From contig NZ_JAFLRJ010000251.1 in the NCBI RefSeq assembly GCF_017315755.1, positions 1-34,594 on the forward strand: DNA of 34,594 nucleotides, given 5' to 3'. The stretch comes from Streptomyces beijiangensis (GTDB lineage: Bacteria; Actinomycetota; Actinomycetes; Streptomycetales; Streptomycetaceae). Positions within the stretch are counted from its first letter, which is position 1; each line of letters starts with the position of its first letter. The position numbers were made by a program, and so were the translations under genes. Positions 1-7,942 of the stretch are shown piece after piece. Below the pieces are notes generated by a model, which made no database searches, had not been told where the DNA came from, and worked only from the letters and a program-made list of their open reading frames with translations.

Positions 1-686
1 CATTCGGGGTCGACGGGGCCGCCCATCGGGGGGCGCTGGCCGCCGGCGGGGCCACCGTCGCGGTGCTTGCCTGCGGGGTCGACCAGGTCTATCCGCGTGG
101 GCACAGCGAGTTGATCGGCCGCATCGCGGAACAGGGACTACTGGTGGGCGAGTTGCCACCGGGCGCCCATCCGACGCCCAGCCGGTTCATCATGCGGAAC
201 CGGGTGATCGCCGCGCTCACCCGCGGCACGGTGGTCGTGGAGGCCGAGTACCGCAGCGGATCACTGGTGACCGCGCGCAGCGCGCAGCGGCTCGGGCGGT
301 TCACCATGGGGGTGCCGGGACCGGCGACGAGCGGACTCTCGGCCGGTGTGCACGAACTCCTGCGCGGCGAGGGTGTGCTGGTGACCGATGCCGACGAAGT
401 GGCCGAGCTGGTCGGGGAGATCGGTGACCTCGCCCCGGCCAGGCGCGGGCCCGTACTGCCCAGGGACCTGCTCGATCCGGTCGCCGCCCGGGTGTTGGAG
501 GCACTGCCGGCCCAGGGGGCGGTGCGCGGACGGGACATCGCACGGGAGTCGGGAACCTCGGGAGACGAGGCGCTCGGGAGGCTGTACGAACTCCACTCGT
601 TGGGGTTCGTCGAACGCCACGGCGACAGCTGGAAGTTGGCAGCCCATGCCATGAGGACCGGCAACGCGCGGCGAGGCGGTGCTTGA
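1..686 (+). CDS. dprA: DNA-processing protein DprA (5' end outside window)
   Basis: The reading frame is open from base 3 and ends with TGA at 684-686, giving 227 visible residues; the start lies upstream. The first residues (FGVDGAAHRGAL, then LACGVDQVYPRGH) match the Rossmann-like core of the DprA/Smf family, which binds single-stranded DNA and loads RecA during transformation or uptake of foreign DNA. The final ~60 residues (about 490-650) look like the winged-helix DprA C-terminal domain. A GTG at 63 could be mistaken for a start, but the upstream codons are clearly family sequence. It lies directly upstream of whiG, the usual Streptomyces order. Its role in Streptomyces, which is not classically competent, is less clear than in naturally transformable bacteria. 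Confidence 0.93.
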   Translation, partial: FGVDGAAHRGALAAGGATVAVLACGVDQVYPRGHSELIGRIAEQGLLVGELPPGAHPTPSRFIMRNRVIAALTRGTVVVEAEYRSGSLVTARSAQRLGRFTMGVPGPATSGLSAGVHELLRGEGVLVTDADEVAELVGEIGDLAPARRGPVLPRDLLDPVAARVLEALPAQGAVRGRDIARESGTSGDEALGRLYELHSLGFVERHGDSWKLAAHAMRTGNARRGGA

Positions 687-707
687 CCTGGGGCAATCGG
701 GTGAAAA

Positions 708-746
708 GGTGATGCCGATGACCCGTACGGTCGTCTCGGCATCACC
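708..746 (+). terminator. Hairpin after dprA, probable terminator
   Basis: An 11-bp perfect inverted repeat (708-718 GGTGATGCCGA with 736-746) encloses a second 4-bp GACC/GGTC helix at 720-732. It begins 21 bases after the dprA stop and lies 149 bases before the whiG start. There is no T-tract, as is common for terminators in GC-rich actinomycetes. It probably separates dprA transcription from whiG. Confidence 0.6.
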
Positions 747-895
747 TCCCGGGCGTTGCCGACGGTACGGAAGTGAGCAGTCGCGATCCCCTATCCTTCG
801 CGCACTGCGACTCTTCAGTCACGCTACGCTCACGAGGTTTCCAGCTCAGACACAAGTCCCCACGCACGTCACAGCAGAACGGCTCAAGGCAACGC

Positions 896-1732
896 ATGCC
901 CCAGCACACGTCCGGGTCCGACCGCGCGGCAGTGACCCCTGCTGCCCGGGGTCACGACCGACCCGCCGCGCCATCGACCCTCGATGAGCTGTGGCGGTCG
1001 TACAAGACCACGGGCGACGGCCGGCTGCGGGATCAGCTGATCCTGCACTACTCGCCCCTGGTGAAGTACGTCGCGGGCCGCGTGAGTGTGGGGCTGCCGC
1101 CCAATGTCGAGCAGGCGGACTTCGTCTCATCGGGGGTCTTCGGGCTCATCGACGCCATCGAGAAGTTCGACATCGAGCGGTCCATCAAGTTCGAGACCTA
1201 CGCGATCACCCGCATCCGCGGCGCGATGATCGACGAGTTGAGGGCCCTGGACTGGATCCCCCGGTCGGTGCGTCAGAAGGCGCGGGCCGTCGAGCGCGCG
1301 TACGCCACGCTGGAGGCGCAGCTGCGCCGCACCCCGTCCGAGGCGGAAGTCGCCGCGGAGATGGGCATCAAGGTCGAGGAACTGCACGCCGTATTCAGCC
1401 AGTTGTCGCTGGCGAATGTGGTGGCCCTGGACGAACTGCTGCACGTCGGCGGCGAGGGCGGCAACCGGCTGAGCCTGATGGACACGCTGGAGGACCACCA
1501 CGCGGACGACCCCGTGGAGGTGGCCGAGGACCGTGAACTGCGCCGGTTGCTCGCCAGGGCCATCAACACCCTCCCGGACCGCGAGAAGACCGTCGTCACG
1601 CTCTACTACTACGAAGGCCTGACACTGGCCGAGATCGGCAATGTGCTCGGGGTGACGGAGAGCAGGGTCAGCCAGATCCATACGAAGTCGGTGCTCCAGC
1701 TGCGCGCCAAGCTGGCGGACGTCGGTCGTTGA
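896..1732 (+). CDS. whiG: Sporulation sigma factor WhiG
   Basis: The product is 278 residues and belongs to the FliA/WhiG group of sigma-70 factors, which directs early sporulation genes in Streptomyces aerial hyphae. Region 2 is visible ([19 protein letters not shown], then [19 protein letters not shown] and [19 protein letters not shown]). Region 3 follows, and region 4 near the C terminus has an HTH ([20 protein letters not shown]). I chose ATG 896 because [12 protein letters not shown] is the WhiG N terminus I know. The frame is open further upstream to an ATG-like start at 773, but that adds 41 unfamiliar residues. An AAGG lies about 8 bases before the ATG. In Streptomyces WhiG is held inactive by the anti-sigma factor RsiG with cyclic di-GMP; rsiG is not in this window. 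Confidence 0.97.
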   Translation: MPQHTSGSDRAAVTPAARGHDRPAAPSTLDELWRSYKTTGDGRLRDQLILHYSPLVKYVAGRVSVGLPPNVEQADFVSSGVFGLIDAIEKFDIERSIKFETYAITRIRGAMIDELRALDWIPRSVRQKARAVERAYATLEAQLRRTPSEAEVAAEMGIKVEELHAVFSQLSLANVVALDELLHVGGEGGNRLSLMDTLEDHHADDPVEVAEDRELRRLLARAINTLPDREKTVVTLYYYEGLTLAEIGNVLGVTESRVSQIHTKSVLQLRAKLADVGR

Positions 1733-1799
1733 GCCGCAGCTGAATCGTCCCTGCCCGGCAACCGGGGGTATCGGGGAGCTCCGGGGAAGATCGCAGTCG

Positions 1800-1805
1800 T
1801 AGAGT
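1800..1805 (+). promoter_or_regulatory. Candidate -10 box for a leaderless tetR transcript
   Basis: TAGAGT fits the Streptomyces TAGRRT -10 consensus. It ends 6 bases before the GTG start at 1812, the spacing expected if transcription starts on the first base of the start codon. There is no ribosome binding site in front of that GTG, which also fits a leaderless message. The -35 region (about 1776-1781) is poor. Confidence 0.45.
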
Positions 1806-1811
1806 GGCCCA

Positions 1812-2390
1812 GTGCCCAGGATTCGAGCGGCCTCCGTGGCCGAGCACCGGACCATGCAGCGCAGCGCCCTCCTCGACGCCGCCCGCTCCCTGCTCTCCGA
1901 GGGCGGTACGGAGGCGCTGACCTTCCCCGCGCTCGCGGAACGCACGGGCCTGGCCCGGTCCTCCGTCTACGAGTACTTCCGCTCGCGCGCCGCGGTGGTC
2001 GAAGAGCTGTGCGCCGTGGACTTCCCGGTGTGGGCGTCGGAGATCGAGGCCGCGATGGCGGGAGCCGCTTCGCCCGAGGGCAAGGTCGAGGCGTACGTAC
2101 GGCAGCAGCTGGCGCTGGTCGGGGACCAGCGCCACCGGGCCGTCGTCACCATCTCGGCCGGTGAACTCGACGCCGGTGCCCGGGAGAAGATCCGCGATGC
2201 GCACGGCGGGCTGATCGCGATGATCGTCGAGGCGCTGGAGGCGCTGGGGCAGGAACAGCCCCGGCTGGCGGCCATGCTGCTGCAGGGTGTGGTGGACGCG
2301 GCGGTACGGCGGATCGAGTCGGGCGCCGAGAACCCCGGCGCGATCGCCGACGCGGCGGTCGCGATGGCGCTGCGGGGCGTACAGGGCTGA
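1812..2390 (+). CDS. TetR/AcrR-family transcriptional regulator
   Basis: The product is 192 residues. Residues ~15-62 form the TetR N-terminal DNA-binding domain (RSALLDAARSLLSEGG, then ALAERTGLARSSVYEYFRSR), and an all-helical ligand/dimerisation domain follows. The ligand cannot be read from the sequence. It follows whiG by 79 bases on the same strand and converges on the M23 peptidase gene. The chosen GTG has no ribosome binding site but is placed for leaderless translation. An in-frame ATG at 1854 would cut into the first helix of the HTH domain, so I prefer the GTG. A TetR gene at this position is usual in Streptomyces. Confidence 0.9.
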   Translation: MPRIRAASVAEHRTMQRSALLDAARSLLSEGGTEALTFPALAERTGLARSSVYEYFRSRAAVVEELCAVDFPVWASEIEAAMAGAASPEGKVEAYVRQQLALVGDQRHRAVVTISAGELDAGAREKIRDAHGGLIAMIVEALEALGQEQPRLAAMLLQGVVDAAVRRIESGAENPGAIADAAVAMALRGVQG

Positions 2391-2999
2391 GCCGCCCGCG
2401 GGCGGCTGCCGCCGCCGCTGCCAGGAGAACGGCATGGACGGCATCAGGGACGCCGGCGGCCAGCGGGGCCACCGGAGGCTCCGGGACCGCGGGGGCGCTC
2501 TCCGGGACGCCGAAGACGGGAAGCAGCCGGGACGGCGGCCTGCGGAGCAGCTCGGGCGGCAGCAGGGACAGCGGGTCCAGATACGTCTTCCCGCGCAGGA
2601 GCCCCCAGTGCAGACAGGGCGCCGTGCAGTGGAAGGGACCCGGCGAGAGAGTGGCGACCTGCGCGCCCGCCGCGACCTCGTCGCCCTTCTTCACCACCGG
2701 CTCCACCGGTTCGTACGTCGTACGCAGCCCGGTGCCGGCCACCGTGACCGACACGACCCCGCGCCCCGCCACCCGCCCCGCGAAGAAAACCGTCCCCGCC
2801 GCCGGTGCTCCGGTGCGGGCGCCGCCAGGTCCACTCCCCGATGGCCGGGGCCGTACGCGGAGGACGGCGGATCCCAGGCGCGGACGACGGCGGGACGGCT
2901 CCCCACCGGCCAGCTCCGGCCGCCGGGACCGCCCCCGGCCCAGGCGGCCGGAGCGGCGGCAGTCAGCAGGAGCAGCAGGCTCAGCATGATCAGGCGCAT
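2391..2999 (-). pseudogene. Secreted M23-family peptidase, apparently frameshifted
   Basis: From ATG 2999 the frame gives a signal peptide ([20 protein letters not shown]) and the first half of an M23/LytM fold (WPVGSRPAVVRAWDPPSSAY, then GHRGVDLAAPA with the Zn-ligand pattern HxxxD at residues 53-57). Around 2805-2825 the homology moves to another frame, which continues AAGTVFFAGRVAGRGVVSV, YEPVEPVVKKGDEVAAGAQV and CLHWGLLRGKTYLDPLSLLP. The shift equals loss of one base (or gain of two). The second Zn motif reads CLH rather than HLH. Downstream the second frame stays open to a stop at 2146, deep inside the opposing tetR gene, so the true C terminus is uncertain and I set the end arbitrarily at the tetR stop. 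Either a genuine pseudogene or a sequencing indel would explain this. The intact protein would be a cell-wall hydrolase or its relative. Confidence 0.75.
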
Positions 3000-3180
3000 A
3001 CGGAAACCGTCCCGCGAAATGCCCTCGCGCGGGCCGCCCTGTGGACGGCCGGACGGTTGTGGACATCGCCGTCACCCGGCACCCGCCGGGTCCCGTACAC
3101 TTCTTGTGGCGATCCGGGTCACCGGGTCGACTTCGCACGCCCCCCACCACCCCTTTTACGAGCGGTCGGTGGACGCGCCT

Positions 3181-3250
3181 CTCGGTCCCTTGTGGCATGG
3201 CGCGAAGGGGCGTCAGGCGTGTCCGTAATCCTGCGGACACGGCAACCGAG
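3181..3250 (+). promoter_or_regulatory. Structured 5' leader of rpsB
   Basis: No gene lies in 3000-3268, the gap between the divergent M23 gene and rpsB. Its rpsB-proximal part can fold: CTCGGT (3181-3186) pairs with ACCGAG (3245-3250), enclosing a hairpin GTGTCCG (3219-3225) with CGGACAC (3234-3240). The AAGGA ribosome binding site follows at 3256-3260. S2 is known to autoregulate rpsB-tsf in some bacteria. Whether this fold is a protein-binding leader here is inference. A TACACT at 3096-3101 could be the -10 box, but I see no good -35. Confidence 0.4.
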
Positions 3251-3268
3251 CAATCAAGGAGCACGGCC

Positions 3269-4243
3269 ATGGCCGTCGTCACGATGCGGGAGCTGCTGGA
3301 AAGCGGCGTCCACTTCGGTCACCAGACCCGTCGTTGGAACCCGAAGATGAAGCGTTTCATCTTCACGGAGCGCAACGGCATCTACATCATCGACCTGCTC
3401 CAGTCGCTGTCGTACATCGACCGCGCCTACGAGTTCGTCAAGGAGACCGTCGCCCACGGCGGCTCGGTCATGTTCGTCGGCACCAAGAAGCAGGCGCAGG
3501 AAGCGATCGCCGAGCAGGCGACGCGCGTGGGCATGCCCTACGTCAACCAGCGCTGGCTCGGCGGCATGCTGACCAACTTCTCCACCGTCTACAAGCGCCT
3601 TCAGCGTCTGAAGGAGCTTGAGCTCATCGACTTCGAGGACGTGGCCGCCTCCGGCCTCACCAAGAAGGAGCTCCTGGTTCTCTCGCGTGAGAAGACCAAG
3701 CTCGAGAAGACCCTCGGTGGTATCCGCGAGATGTCCAAGGTGCCCAGCGCCGTCTGGATCGTGGACACCAAGAAGGAGCACATCGCCGTCGGCGAGGCTC
3801 GCAAGCTGAAGATCCCGGTTGTCGCGATCCTCGACACCAACTGCGACCCCGACGAGGTCGACTACAAGATTCCGGGCAACGACGACGCGATCCGCTCCGT
3901 CACCCTGCTCACCCGCGTGATCGCCGACGCCGTCGCCGAGGGCCTCATCGCCCGCTCCGGCGCAGCGACCGGCGACCAGAAGCCGGGCGAGAAGGCCGCC
4001 GCCGAGCCGCTCGCCGAGTGGGAGCGCGACCTGCTCGAGGGCGACAAGAAGGACGAGAAGGCCGCTGAGGCCGAGGTCCAGACGTCCGCCGAGACGGAGA
4101 AGGTCGCCGACGCCGAGGAGGCTGAGGCTCCGGCCGCCGCCGCCGAGGCCGAGGTTGCGGCCGAGACCGTCGAGGCCCCCGTCGCCGAGGCTGAGGCCCC
4201 GGTCGCCGAGGCCCCCGCCGCGGACGCTGCTGAGCAGGCCTGA
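3269..4243 (+). CDS. rpsB: 30S ribosomal protein S2
   Basis: The product is 324 residues, starting [20 protein letters not shown] and continuing with the diagnostic [23 protein letters not shown] 3269 follows an AAGGA ribosome binding site at 3256-3260. The frame is open upstream but without homology. Residues ~1-230 are the conserved S2 domain. The last ~85 residues are an Ala/Glu/Val-rich, low-complexity acidic tail, longer than in E. coli S2 (about 240 residues) and familiar in streptomycete S2. The protein binds the 30S subunit with S1-like functions in initiation. It is followed by tsf after a strong hairpin. Confidence 0.98.
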   Translation: MAVVTMRELLESGVHFGHQTRRWNPKMKRFIFTERNGIYIIDLLQSLSYIDRAYEFVKETVAHGGSVMFVGTKKQAQEAIAEQATRVGMPYVNQRWLGGMLTNFSTVYKRLQRLKELELIDFEDVAASGLTKKELLVLSREKTKLEKTLGGIREMSKVPSAVWIVDTKKEHIAVGEARKLKIPVVAILDTNCDPDEVDYKIPGNDDAIRSVTLLTRVIADAVAEGLIARSGAATGDQKPGEKAAAEPLAEWERDLLEGDKKDEKAAEAEVQTSAETEKVADAEEAEAPAAAAEAEVAAETVEAPVAEAEAPVAEAPAADAAEQA

Positions 4244-4264
4244 CCTTCACAGGTTCGGTAGTTG

Positions 4265-4292
4265 ACGGCGGGGGCCTACTGGCCCCCGCCGT
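4265..4292 (+). terminator. rpsB-tsf intergenic hairpin (terminator/attenuator)
   Basis: A perfect 12-bp stem (4265-4276 with 4281-4292) has a 4-base TACT loop. It lies 21 bases after the rpsB stop and 43 before tsf. There is no T-tract. It could partly terminate transcription, lowering tsf relative to rpsB, or mark an mRNA processing site. Confidence 0.65.
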
Positions 4293-4335
4293 TCACCCGT
4301 AGATCTTTCAGATTTCGAGAGAGAATTTCAGGATC

Positions 4336-5172
4336 ATGGCGAACTACACCGCCGCTGACGTCAAGAAGCTCCGTGAGCTCACCGGCGCCGGCATGATGGA
4401 CTGCAAGAAGGCGCTCGACGAGTCCGACGGCAACGTCGACAAGGCCGTCGAGGCCCTTCGTATCAAGGGCCAGAAGGGCGTCGCCAAGCGCGAGGGCCGC
4501 TCTGCCGAGAACGGCGCCGTCGTCTCCCTCATCTCCGAGGACAAGACGTCCGGCGTTCTCGTCGAGCTGAAGTGCGAGACGGACTTCGTCGCCAAGGGTG
4601 ACAAGTTCCAGGCCGTCGCCGGTGCGCTCGCCGCCCACGTCGCCGCCACCTCCCCGGCCGACCTGCCGACGCTCCTCTCCTCGGAGATCGAGCCCGGCAA
4701 GACCGTGCAGGCCTTCGTCGACGAGGCCAACGCCACGCTCGGCGAGAAGATCGTCCTGGACCGCTTCGCGCAGTTCACCGGCGGTTACGTCTCCGCGTAC
4801 ATGCACCGCACCATGCCCGACCTGCCCCCGCAGATCGGTGTCCTGGTCGAGCTGGACAAGGAGAACGCCGAGATCGCCAAGGGCGTCGCCCAGCACATCG
4901 CCGCCTTCGCGCCGAAGTACCTCACCCGTGAGGACGTTCCGGCCGAGGTCGTCGAGACCGAGCGTCGTGTCGCCGAGGAGACCACGCGCGCCGAGGGCAA
5001 GCCCGAGGCCGCGCTCCCGAAGATCGTCGAGGGTCGCGTGAACGGCTTCTTCAAGGACGCCACGCTCCTCGGTCAGCCGTACGCCCTCGACAACAAGAAG
5101 TCCGTCGAGAAGGTACTGCAGGAGGCCGGTGTCACCCTGAAGCGCTTCTCGCGCATCAAGGTCGGCATCTGA
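4336..5172 (+). CDS. tsf: Translation elongation factor Ts
   Basis: The product is 278 residues, beginning [20 protein letters not shown], the UBA-like N-terminal domain of EF-Ts, then [20 protein letters not shown]. The core has the EF-Ts signature [17 protein letters not shown]-Ts exchanges GDP for GTP on EF-Tu. Length and domain order are normal. A purine-rich GAGAGAGAA (about 4316-4324) lies ~11 bases before the ATG, a rather long spacing; an AGGA directly at 4330-4333 is too close. It is the second gene of the rpsB-tsf-pyrH-frr-cdsA cluster. Confidence 0.98.
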   Translation: MANYTAADVKKLRELTGAGMMDCKKALDESDGNVDKAVEALRIKGQKGVAKREGRSAENGAVVSLISEDKTSGVLVELKCETDFVAKGDKFQAVAGALAAHVAATSPADLPTLLSSEIEPGKTVQAFVDEANATLGEKIVLDRFAQFTGGYVSAYMHRTMPDLPPQIGVLVELDKENAEIAKGVAQHIAAFAPKYLTREDVPAEVVETERRVAEETTRAEGKPEAALPKIVEGRVNGFFKDATLLGQPYALDNKKSVEKVLQEAGVTLKRFSRIKVGI

Positions 5173-5253
5173 GTCCGGTCGTCGACCGGCCCCGGACCCG
5201 GATAGGGTCTGAAGCAGTCGGCCGCGTACGCGCAGGGCGACCGCAGATCTGAC

Positions 5254-5307
5254 GAGGAGGCCATTGCCGCACAGGGAACCGCAAGGACCCCGGGCAATGG
5301 CCTTCTT
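5254..5307 (+). terminator. tsf-pyrH intergenic hairpin
   Basis: A 15-bp stem (5254-5268 with 5293-5307, two G-U pairs) closes a 24-base loop and is followed by TTCTTCGT-like sequence. It lies 81 bases after tsf and ends 24 bases before pyrH. Its position and strength fit a terminator or attenuator separating the ribosomal genes from pyrH-frr-cdsA. Confidence 0.6.
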
Positions 5308-5331
5308 CGTATGTGCACGAGGAGATACCCC

Positions 5332-6093
5332 ATGGAACAGGCCGATAAAGCCGACATCACGAGCGACGGCAAAAAGCGGCGCGTCATGCTCAAGCTGTCC
5401 GGTGAGGCGTTCGCCGGCGGCGGCGGCCTCGGCGTCGACCCCGACGTCGTCCACGCCATCGCCCGCGAGATTGCCGCGGTCGTCCGTGACGGCGCGGAAG
5501 TCGCGGTCGTCATCGGCGGCGGCAACTTCTTCCGCGGTGCCGAGCTGCAGCAGCGCGGCATGGACCGGGCGCGCTCCGACTACATGGGCATGCTCGGTAC
5601 GGTCATGAACTGCCTCGCCCTCCAGGACTTCCTGGAGAAGGAAGGCATCGACTCCCGCGTCCAGACCGCCATCACCATGGGCCAGGTCGCGGAGCCGTAC
5701 ATCCCGCTGCGTGCCGTACGGCACCTGGAGAAGGGCCGCGTCGTCATCTTCGGCGCCGGCATGGGCATGCCGTACTTCTCCACCGACACCACCGCCGCCC
5801 AGCGCGCGCTGGAGATCGACGCCGAAGTCATGCTCATGGGCAAGAACGGTGTCGACGGGGTCTACGACTCCGACCCCAGGACCAATCCGGACGCGGTGAA
5901 GTTCGACGCGCTGGAGTACAACGAGGTCATCACCCGCGACCTGAAGGTGGCGGACATGACGGCCATCACCCTGTGCCGCGACAACAATCTCCCGATCCTC
6001 GTTTTCGAGCTCCTCACCTCGGGCAATATCGCCCGTGCCGTCAAGGGTGAGAAGATCGGGACCCTTGTGAACGACCGGGGTACCCGGGTCTGA
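5332..6093 (+). CDS. pyrH: Uridylate (UMP) kinase
   Basis: The product is 253 residues. It belongs to the amino-acid-kinase family of hexameric bacterial UMP kinases that convert UMP to UDP with ATP. Visible motifs are [11 protein letters not shown] near residue 20, [22 protein letters not shown] and the nucleotide-binding segment [20 protein letters not shown] 5332 has a GAGGAG ribosome binding site at 5319-5324, 7 bases away; an upstream in-frame ATG at 5311 lies before that site and is unlikely. The length is normal. It sits between tsf and frr as in many bacteria. Confidence 0.97.
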   Translation: MEQADKADITSDGKKRRVMLKLSGEAFAGGGGLGVDPDVVHAIAREIAAVVRDGAEVAVVIGGGNFFRGAELQQRGMDRARSDYMGMLGTVMNCLALQDFLEKEGIDSRVQTAITMGQVAEPYIPLRAVRHLEKGRVVIFGAGMGMPYFSTDTTAAQRALEIDAEVMLMGKNGVDGVYDSDPRTNPDAVKFDALEYNEVITRDLKVADMTAITLCRDNNLPILVFELLTSGNIARAVKGEKIGTLVNDRGTRV

Positions 6094-6153
6094 CCCGGGG
6101 GATGGACAATGCCCTGCCGGTCGGACACCGTCAGGGGAAGACGCGGCGGGGGT

Positions 6154-6170
6154 CCGGGGGCGTCCCCCGG
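6154..6170 (+). terminator. Short GC hairpin between pyrH and frr
   Basis: CCGGGGG (6154-6160) pairs with CCCCCGG (6164-6170) around a 3-base loop, inside the 117-base pyrH-frr gap. It is short but very GC-rich and ends 40 bases before the frr start. It could be an attenuator or processing site; function is not shown. Confidence 0.4.
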
Positions 6171-6210
6171 GAAAACGCAGCACGCCTCCCACAACATGCA
6201 GGAGCAAGTG

Positions 6211-6768
6211 GTGATCGAAGAGACCCTCCTCGAGGCAGAGGAGAAGATGGAGAAGGCCGTCCTGGTCGCCAAGGAGGACTTCGCCGCGATCCGCACCGGC
6301 CGTGCGCACCCGGCGATGTTCAACAAGATCGTGGCGGACTACTACGGTGCCCTCACCCCGATCAACCAGCTGGCCTCGTTCTCGGTTCCCGAGCCGCGGA
6401 TGGCCGTGGTGACCCCGTTCGACAAGAGCGCGCTGCGCAACATCGAGCAGGCGATCCGCGACTCCGACCTCGGCGTCAACCCGAGCAACGACGGCAATAT
6501 CATCCGGGTGACGTTCCCTGAGCTGACTCAGGACCGTCGCAAGGAGTACATCAAGGTCGCCAAGACCAAGGCCGAGGACTCCAAGATCTCGATCCGTGCC
6601 ATTCGCCGCAAGGCGAAGGAGATCCTCGACAAGCTCGTCAAGGACAAGGAGTCCGGCGAGGACGAGGTCCGCCGTGCCGAGAAGGAGCTCGACGACACCA
6701 CCGCGCGGTATGCCGCGCAGGTCGACGAGCTGCTTAAGCACAAGGAAGCCGAGCTGCTCGAGGTCTGA
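6211..6768 (+). CDS. frr: Ribosome recycling factor
   Basis: The product is 185 residues when started at GTG 6211, which is preceded by AGGAG at 6200-6204. The N terminus then reads [17 protein letters not shown], as I know it for streptomycete RRF. Further upstream in-frame ATGs have no homology and lie before this ribosome binding site. The RRF signatures [20 protein letters not shown] and [16 protein letters not shown] are present. The protein splits post-termination ribosomes together with EF-G. Its TGA overlaps the cdsA ATG by one base (TGATG), so the two are probably translationally coupled. Confidence 0.97.
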   Translation: MIEETLLEAEEKMEKAVLVAKEDFAAIRTGRAHPAMFNKIVADYYGALTPINQLASFSVPEPRMAVVTPFDKSALRNIEQAIRDSDLGVNPSNDGNIIRVTFPELTQDRRKEYIKVAKTKAEDSKISIRAIRRKAKEILDKLVKDKESGEDEVRRAEKELDDTTARYAAQVDELLKHKEAELLEV

Positions 6769-7862
6769 TGAACGACTCTTCCTGGGGTGCCCCGCCGAGA
6801 GCCGGTTACTGGGGTCAGGCCCCCGACCAGGGGCCTTTCCCGGCGGGTCCCGCGTACGGCGAGCATGAAGTTGAGCAGACTCGGCCCATGCCCATCGTGC
6901 CCGACGCAGGCAGAGACGCCGAACACGCCGAAGAAGGCGACGACCGCGATCACCGTGACCAGGGGGCCGCTCAGCTGAGTGGTCCCCTGTTCCGCGACGA
7001 GATGCCGCAGGAGCCCATGTCCGCCCCCGAACCGCCGCCTCCTGAAAAGAAGAAGGCGGGCCGCGATCTGCGGGCCGCCATAGGAGTCGGTGTCGGTCTC
7101 GGGGCGCTGGTCGGCGCCTCCCTGTTCATCGTCAAGGCCCTCTTCATCGGCGTGATAGCGGTCGCCGTGGTGGTCGGTCTGTGGGAGCTCACCTCCCGTC
7201 TCGAGGAACGCAAGGGCATCAAGGCCCCGCTGGTACCGCTCGCGGTCGGCGGAGCAGCGATGGTCGTCGCCGGTTACGTACGCGGCGCCGAGGGCGCCTG
7301 GGTGGCGATGGCGCTCACCGCTCTCGCCGTACTGGTGTGGCGGATGACCGAGCCGCCCGAGGGCTACCTCAAGGACGTCACGGCGGGGGTCTTCGCGGCC
7401 TTCTACGTACCGTTCCTGGCCACCTTCGTGGCGCTGATGCTCACCGCGGACGACGGCCCGCAGCGGGTGCTCACCTTCCTGCTGCTCACCGTGGTCAGCG
7501 ACACCGGTGCGTACGCGATCGGCTGGCGCTTCGGCAAGACGAAGCTGGCGCCGCGCATCAGCCCCGGGAAGACCCGCGAGGGCCTGGTCGGTGCGGTGAC
7601 GTTCGCGATGGTGGCCGGTGCGCTGTGCATGCAGTTCCTGATCGACGACGGCCAGTGGTGGCAGGGCCTGCTGCTCGGTCTCGCGGTGGCGGCCAGTGCG
7701 ACGCTGGGCGACCTCGGCGAGTCCATGATCAAGCGTGATCTCGGGATCAAGGACATGGGCACGCTGCTCCCCGGTCACGGCGGCATCATGGACCGGCTGG
7801 ACTCCCTGCTCCCGACGGCGCCGGTCGTCTGGCTGCTTCTGGTGCTGTTCGTAGGATCCTGA
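6768..7862 (+). CDS. cdsA: Phosphatidate cytidylyltransferase (CDP-diacylglycerol synthase)
   Basis: The product is 364 residues. Residues ~100-364 form a polytopic membrane protein with roughly eight hydrophobic segments and end with the CDP-DAG synthase signature (SMIKRDLGIKDMGTLLPGHG, then GIMDRLDSLL). It makes CDP-diacylglycerol from phosphatidic acid and CTP for phospholipid synthesis. The first ~100 residues are an unusual hydrophilic extension rich in Pro, Glu and Asp that is predicted to be disordered and is not part of the enzyme fold. The start overlaps the frr stop, supporting co-transcription with frr. A strong terminator follows 18 bases after the stop. Confidence 0.95.
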   Translation: MNDSSWGAPPRAGYWGQAPDQGPFPAGPAYGEHEVEQTRPMPIVPDAGRDAEHAEEGDDRDHRDQGAAQLSGPLFRDEMPQEPMSAPEPPPPEKKKAGRDLRAAIGVGVGLGALVGASLFIVKALFIGVIAVAVVVGLWELTSRLEERKGIKAPLVPLAVGGAAMVVAGYVRGAEGAWVAMALTALAVLVWRMTEPPEGYLKDVTAGVFAAFYVPFLATFVALMLTADDGPQRVLTFLLLTVVSDTGAYAIGWRFGKTKLAPRISPGKTREGLVGAVTFAMVAGALCMQFLIDDGQWWQGLLLGLAVAASATLGDLGESMIKRDLGIKDMGTLLPGHGGIMDRLDSLLPTAPVVWLLLVLFVGS

Positions 7863-7879
7863 CCTGCGCATTTGTTACG

Positions 7880-7914
7880 GGAGGGCTCGCTGTCCACAGG
7901 ACGGCGAGCCCTCC
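7880..7914 (+). terminator. Strong terminator after cdsA
   Basis: A 16-bp stem with one G-U pair (7880-7895 with 7899-7914) and a 3-base ACA loop is followed by TTCGTATGTCT. It starts 18 bases after the cdsA stop and ends 29 bases before rlmN. This is the best intrinsic terminator in the window and probably ends the ribosomal/lipid operon. Confidence 0.85.
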
Positions 7915-7942
7915 TTCGTATGTCTGCGACACTTGAAGAACC

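Noticed and set aside
773..895. Upstream in-frame extension of whiG by 41 codons
   Set aside because: The extension has no WhiG-like sequence and no ribosome binding site, while ATG 896 gives the expected N terminus.
4050..4240. Ala/Glu-rich repetitive coding sequence at the rpsB 3' end as a repeat element
   Set aside because: It is the low-complexity acidic tail of S2, a normal streptomycete feature, not a separate element.
4276..6741. Very long open reading frame on the minus strand across tsf, pyrH and frr
   Set aside because: It has no recognisable domain, lies opposite three certain genes and arises because high-GC third positions make the antisense frame stop-free.
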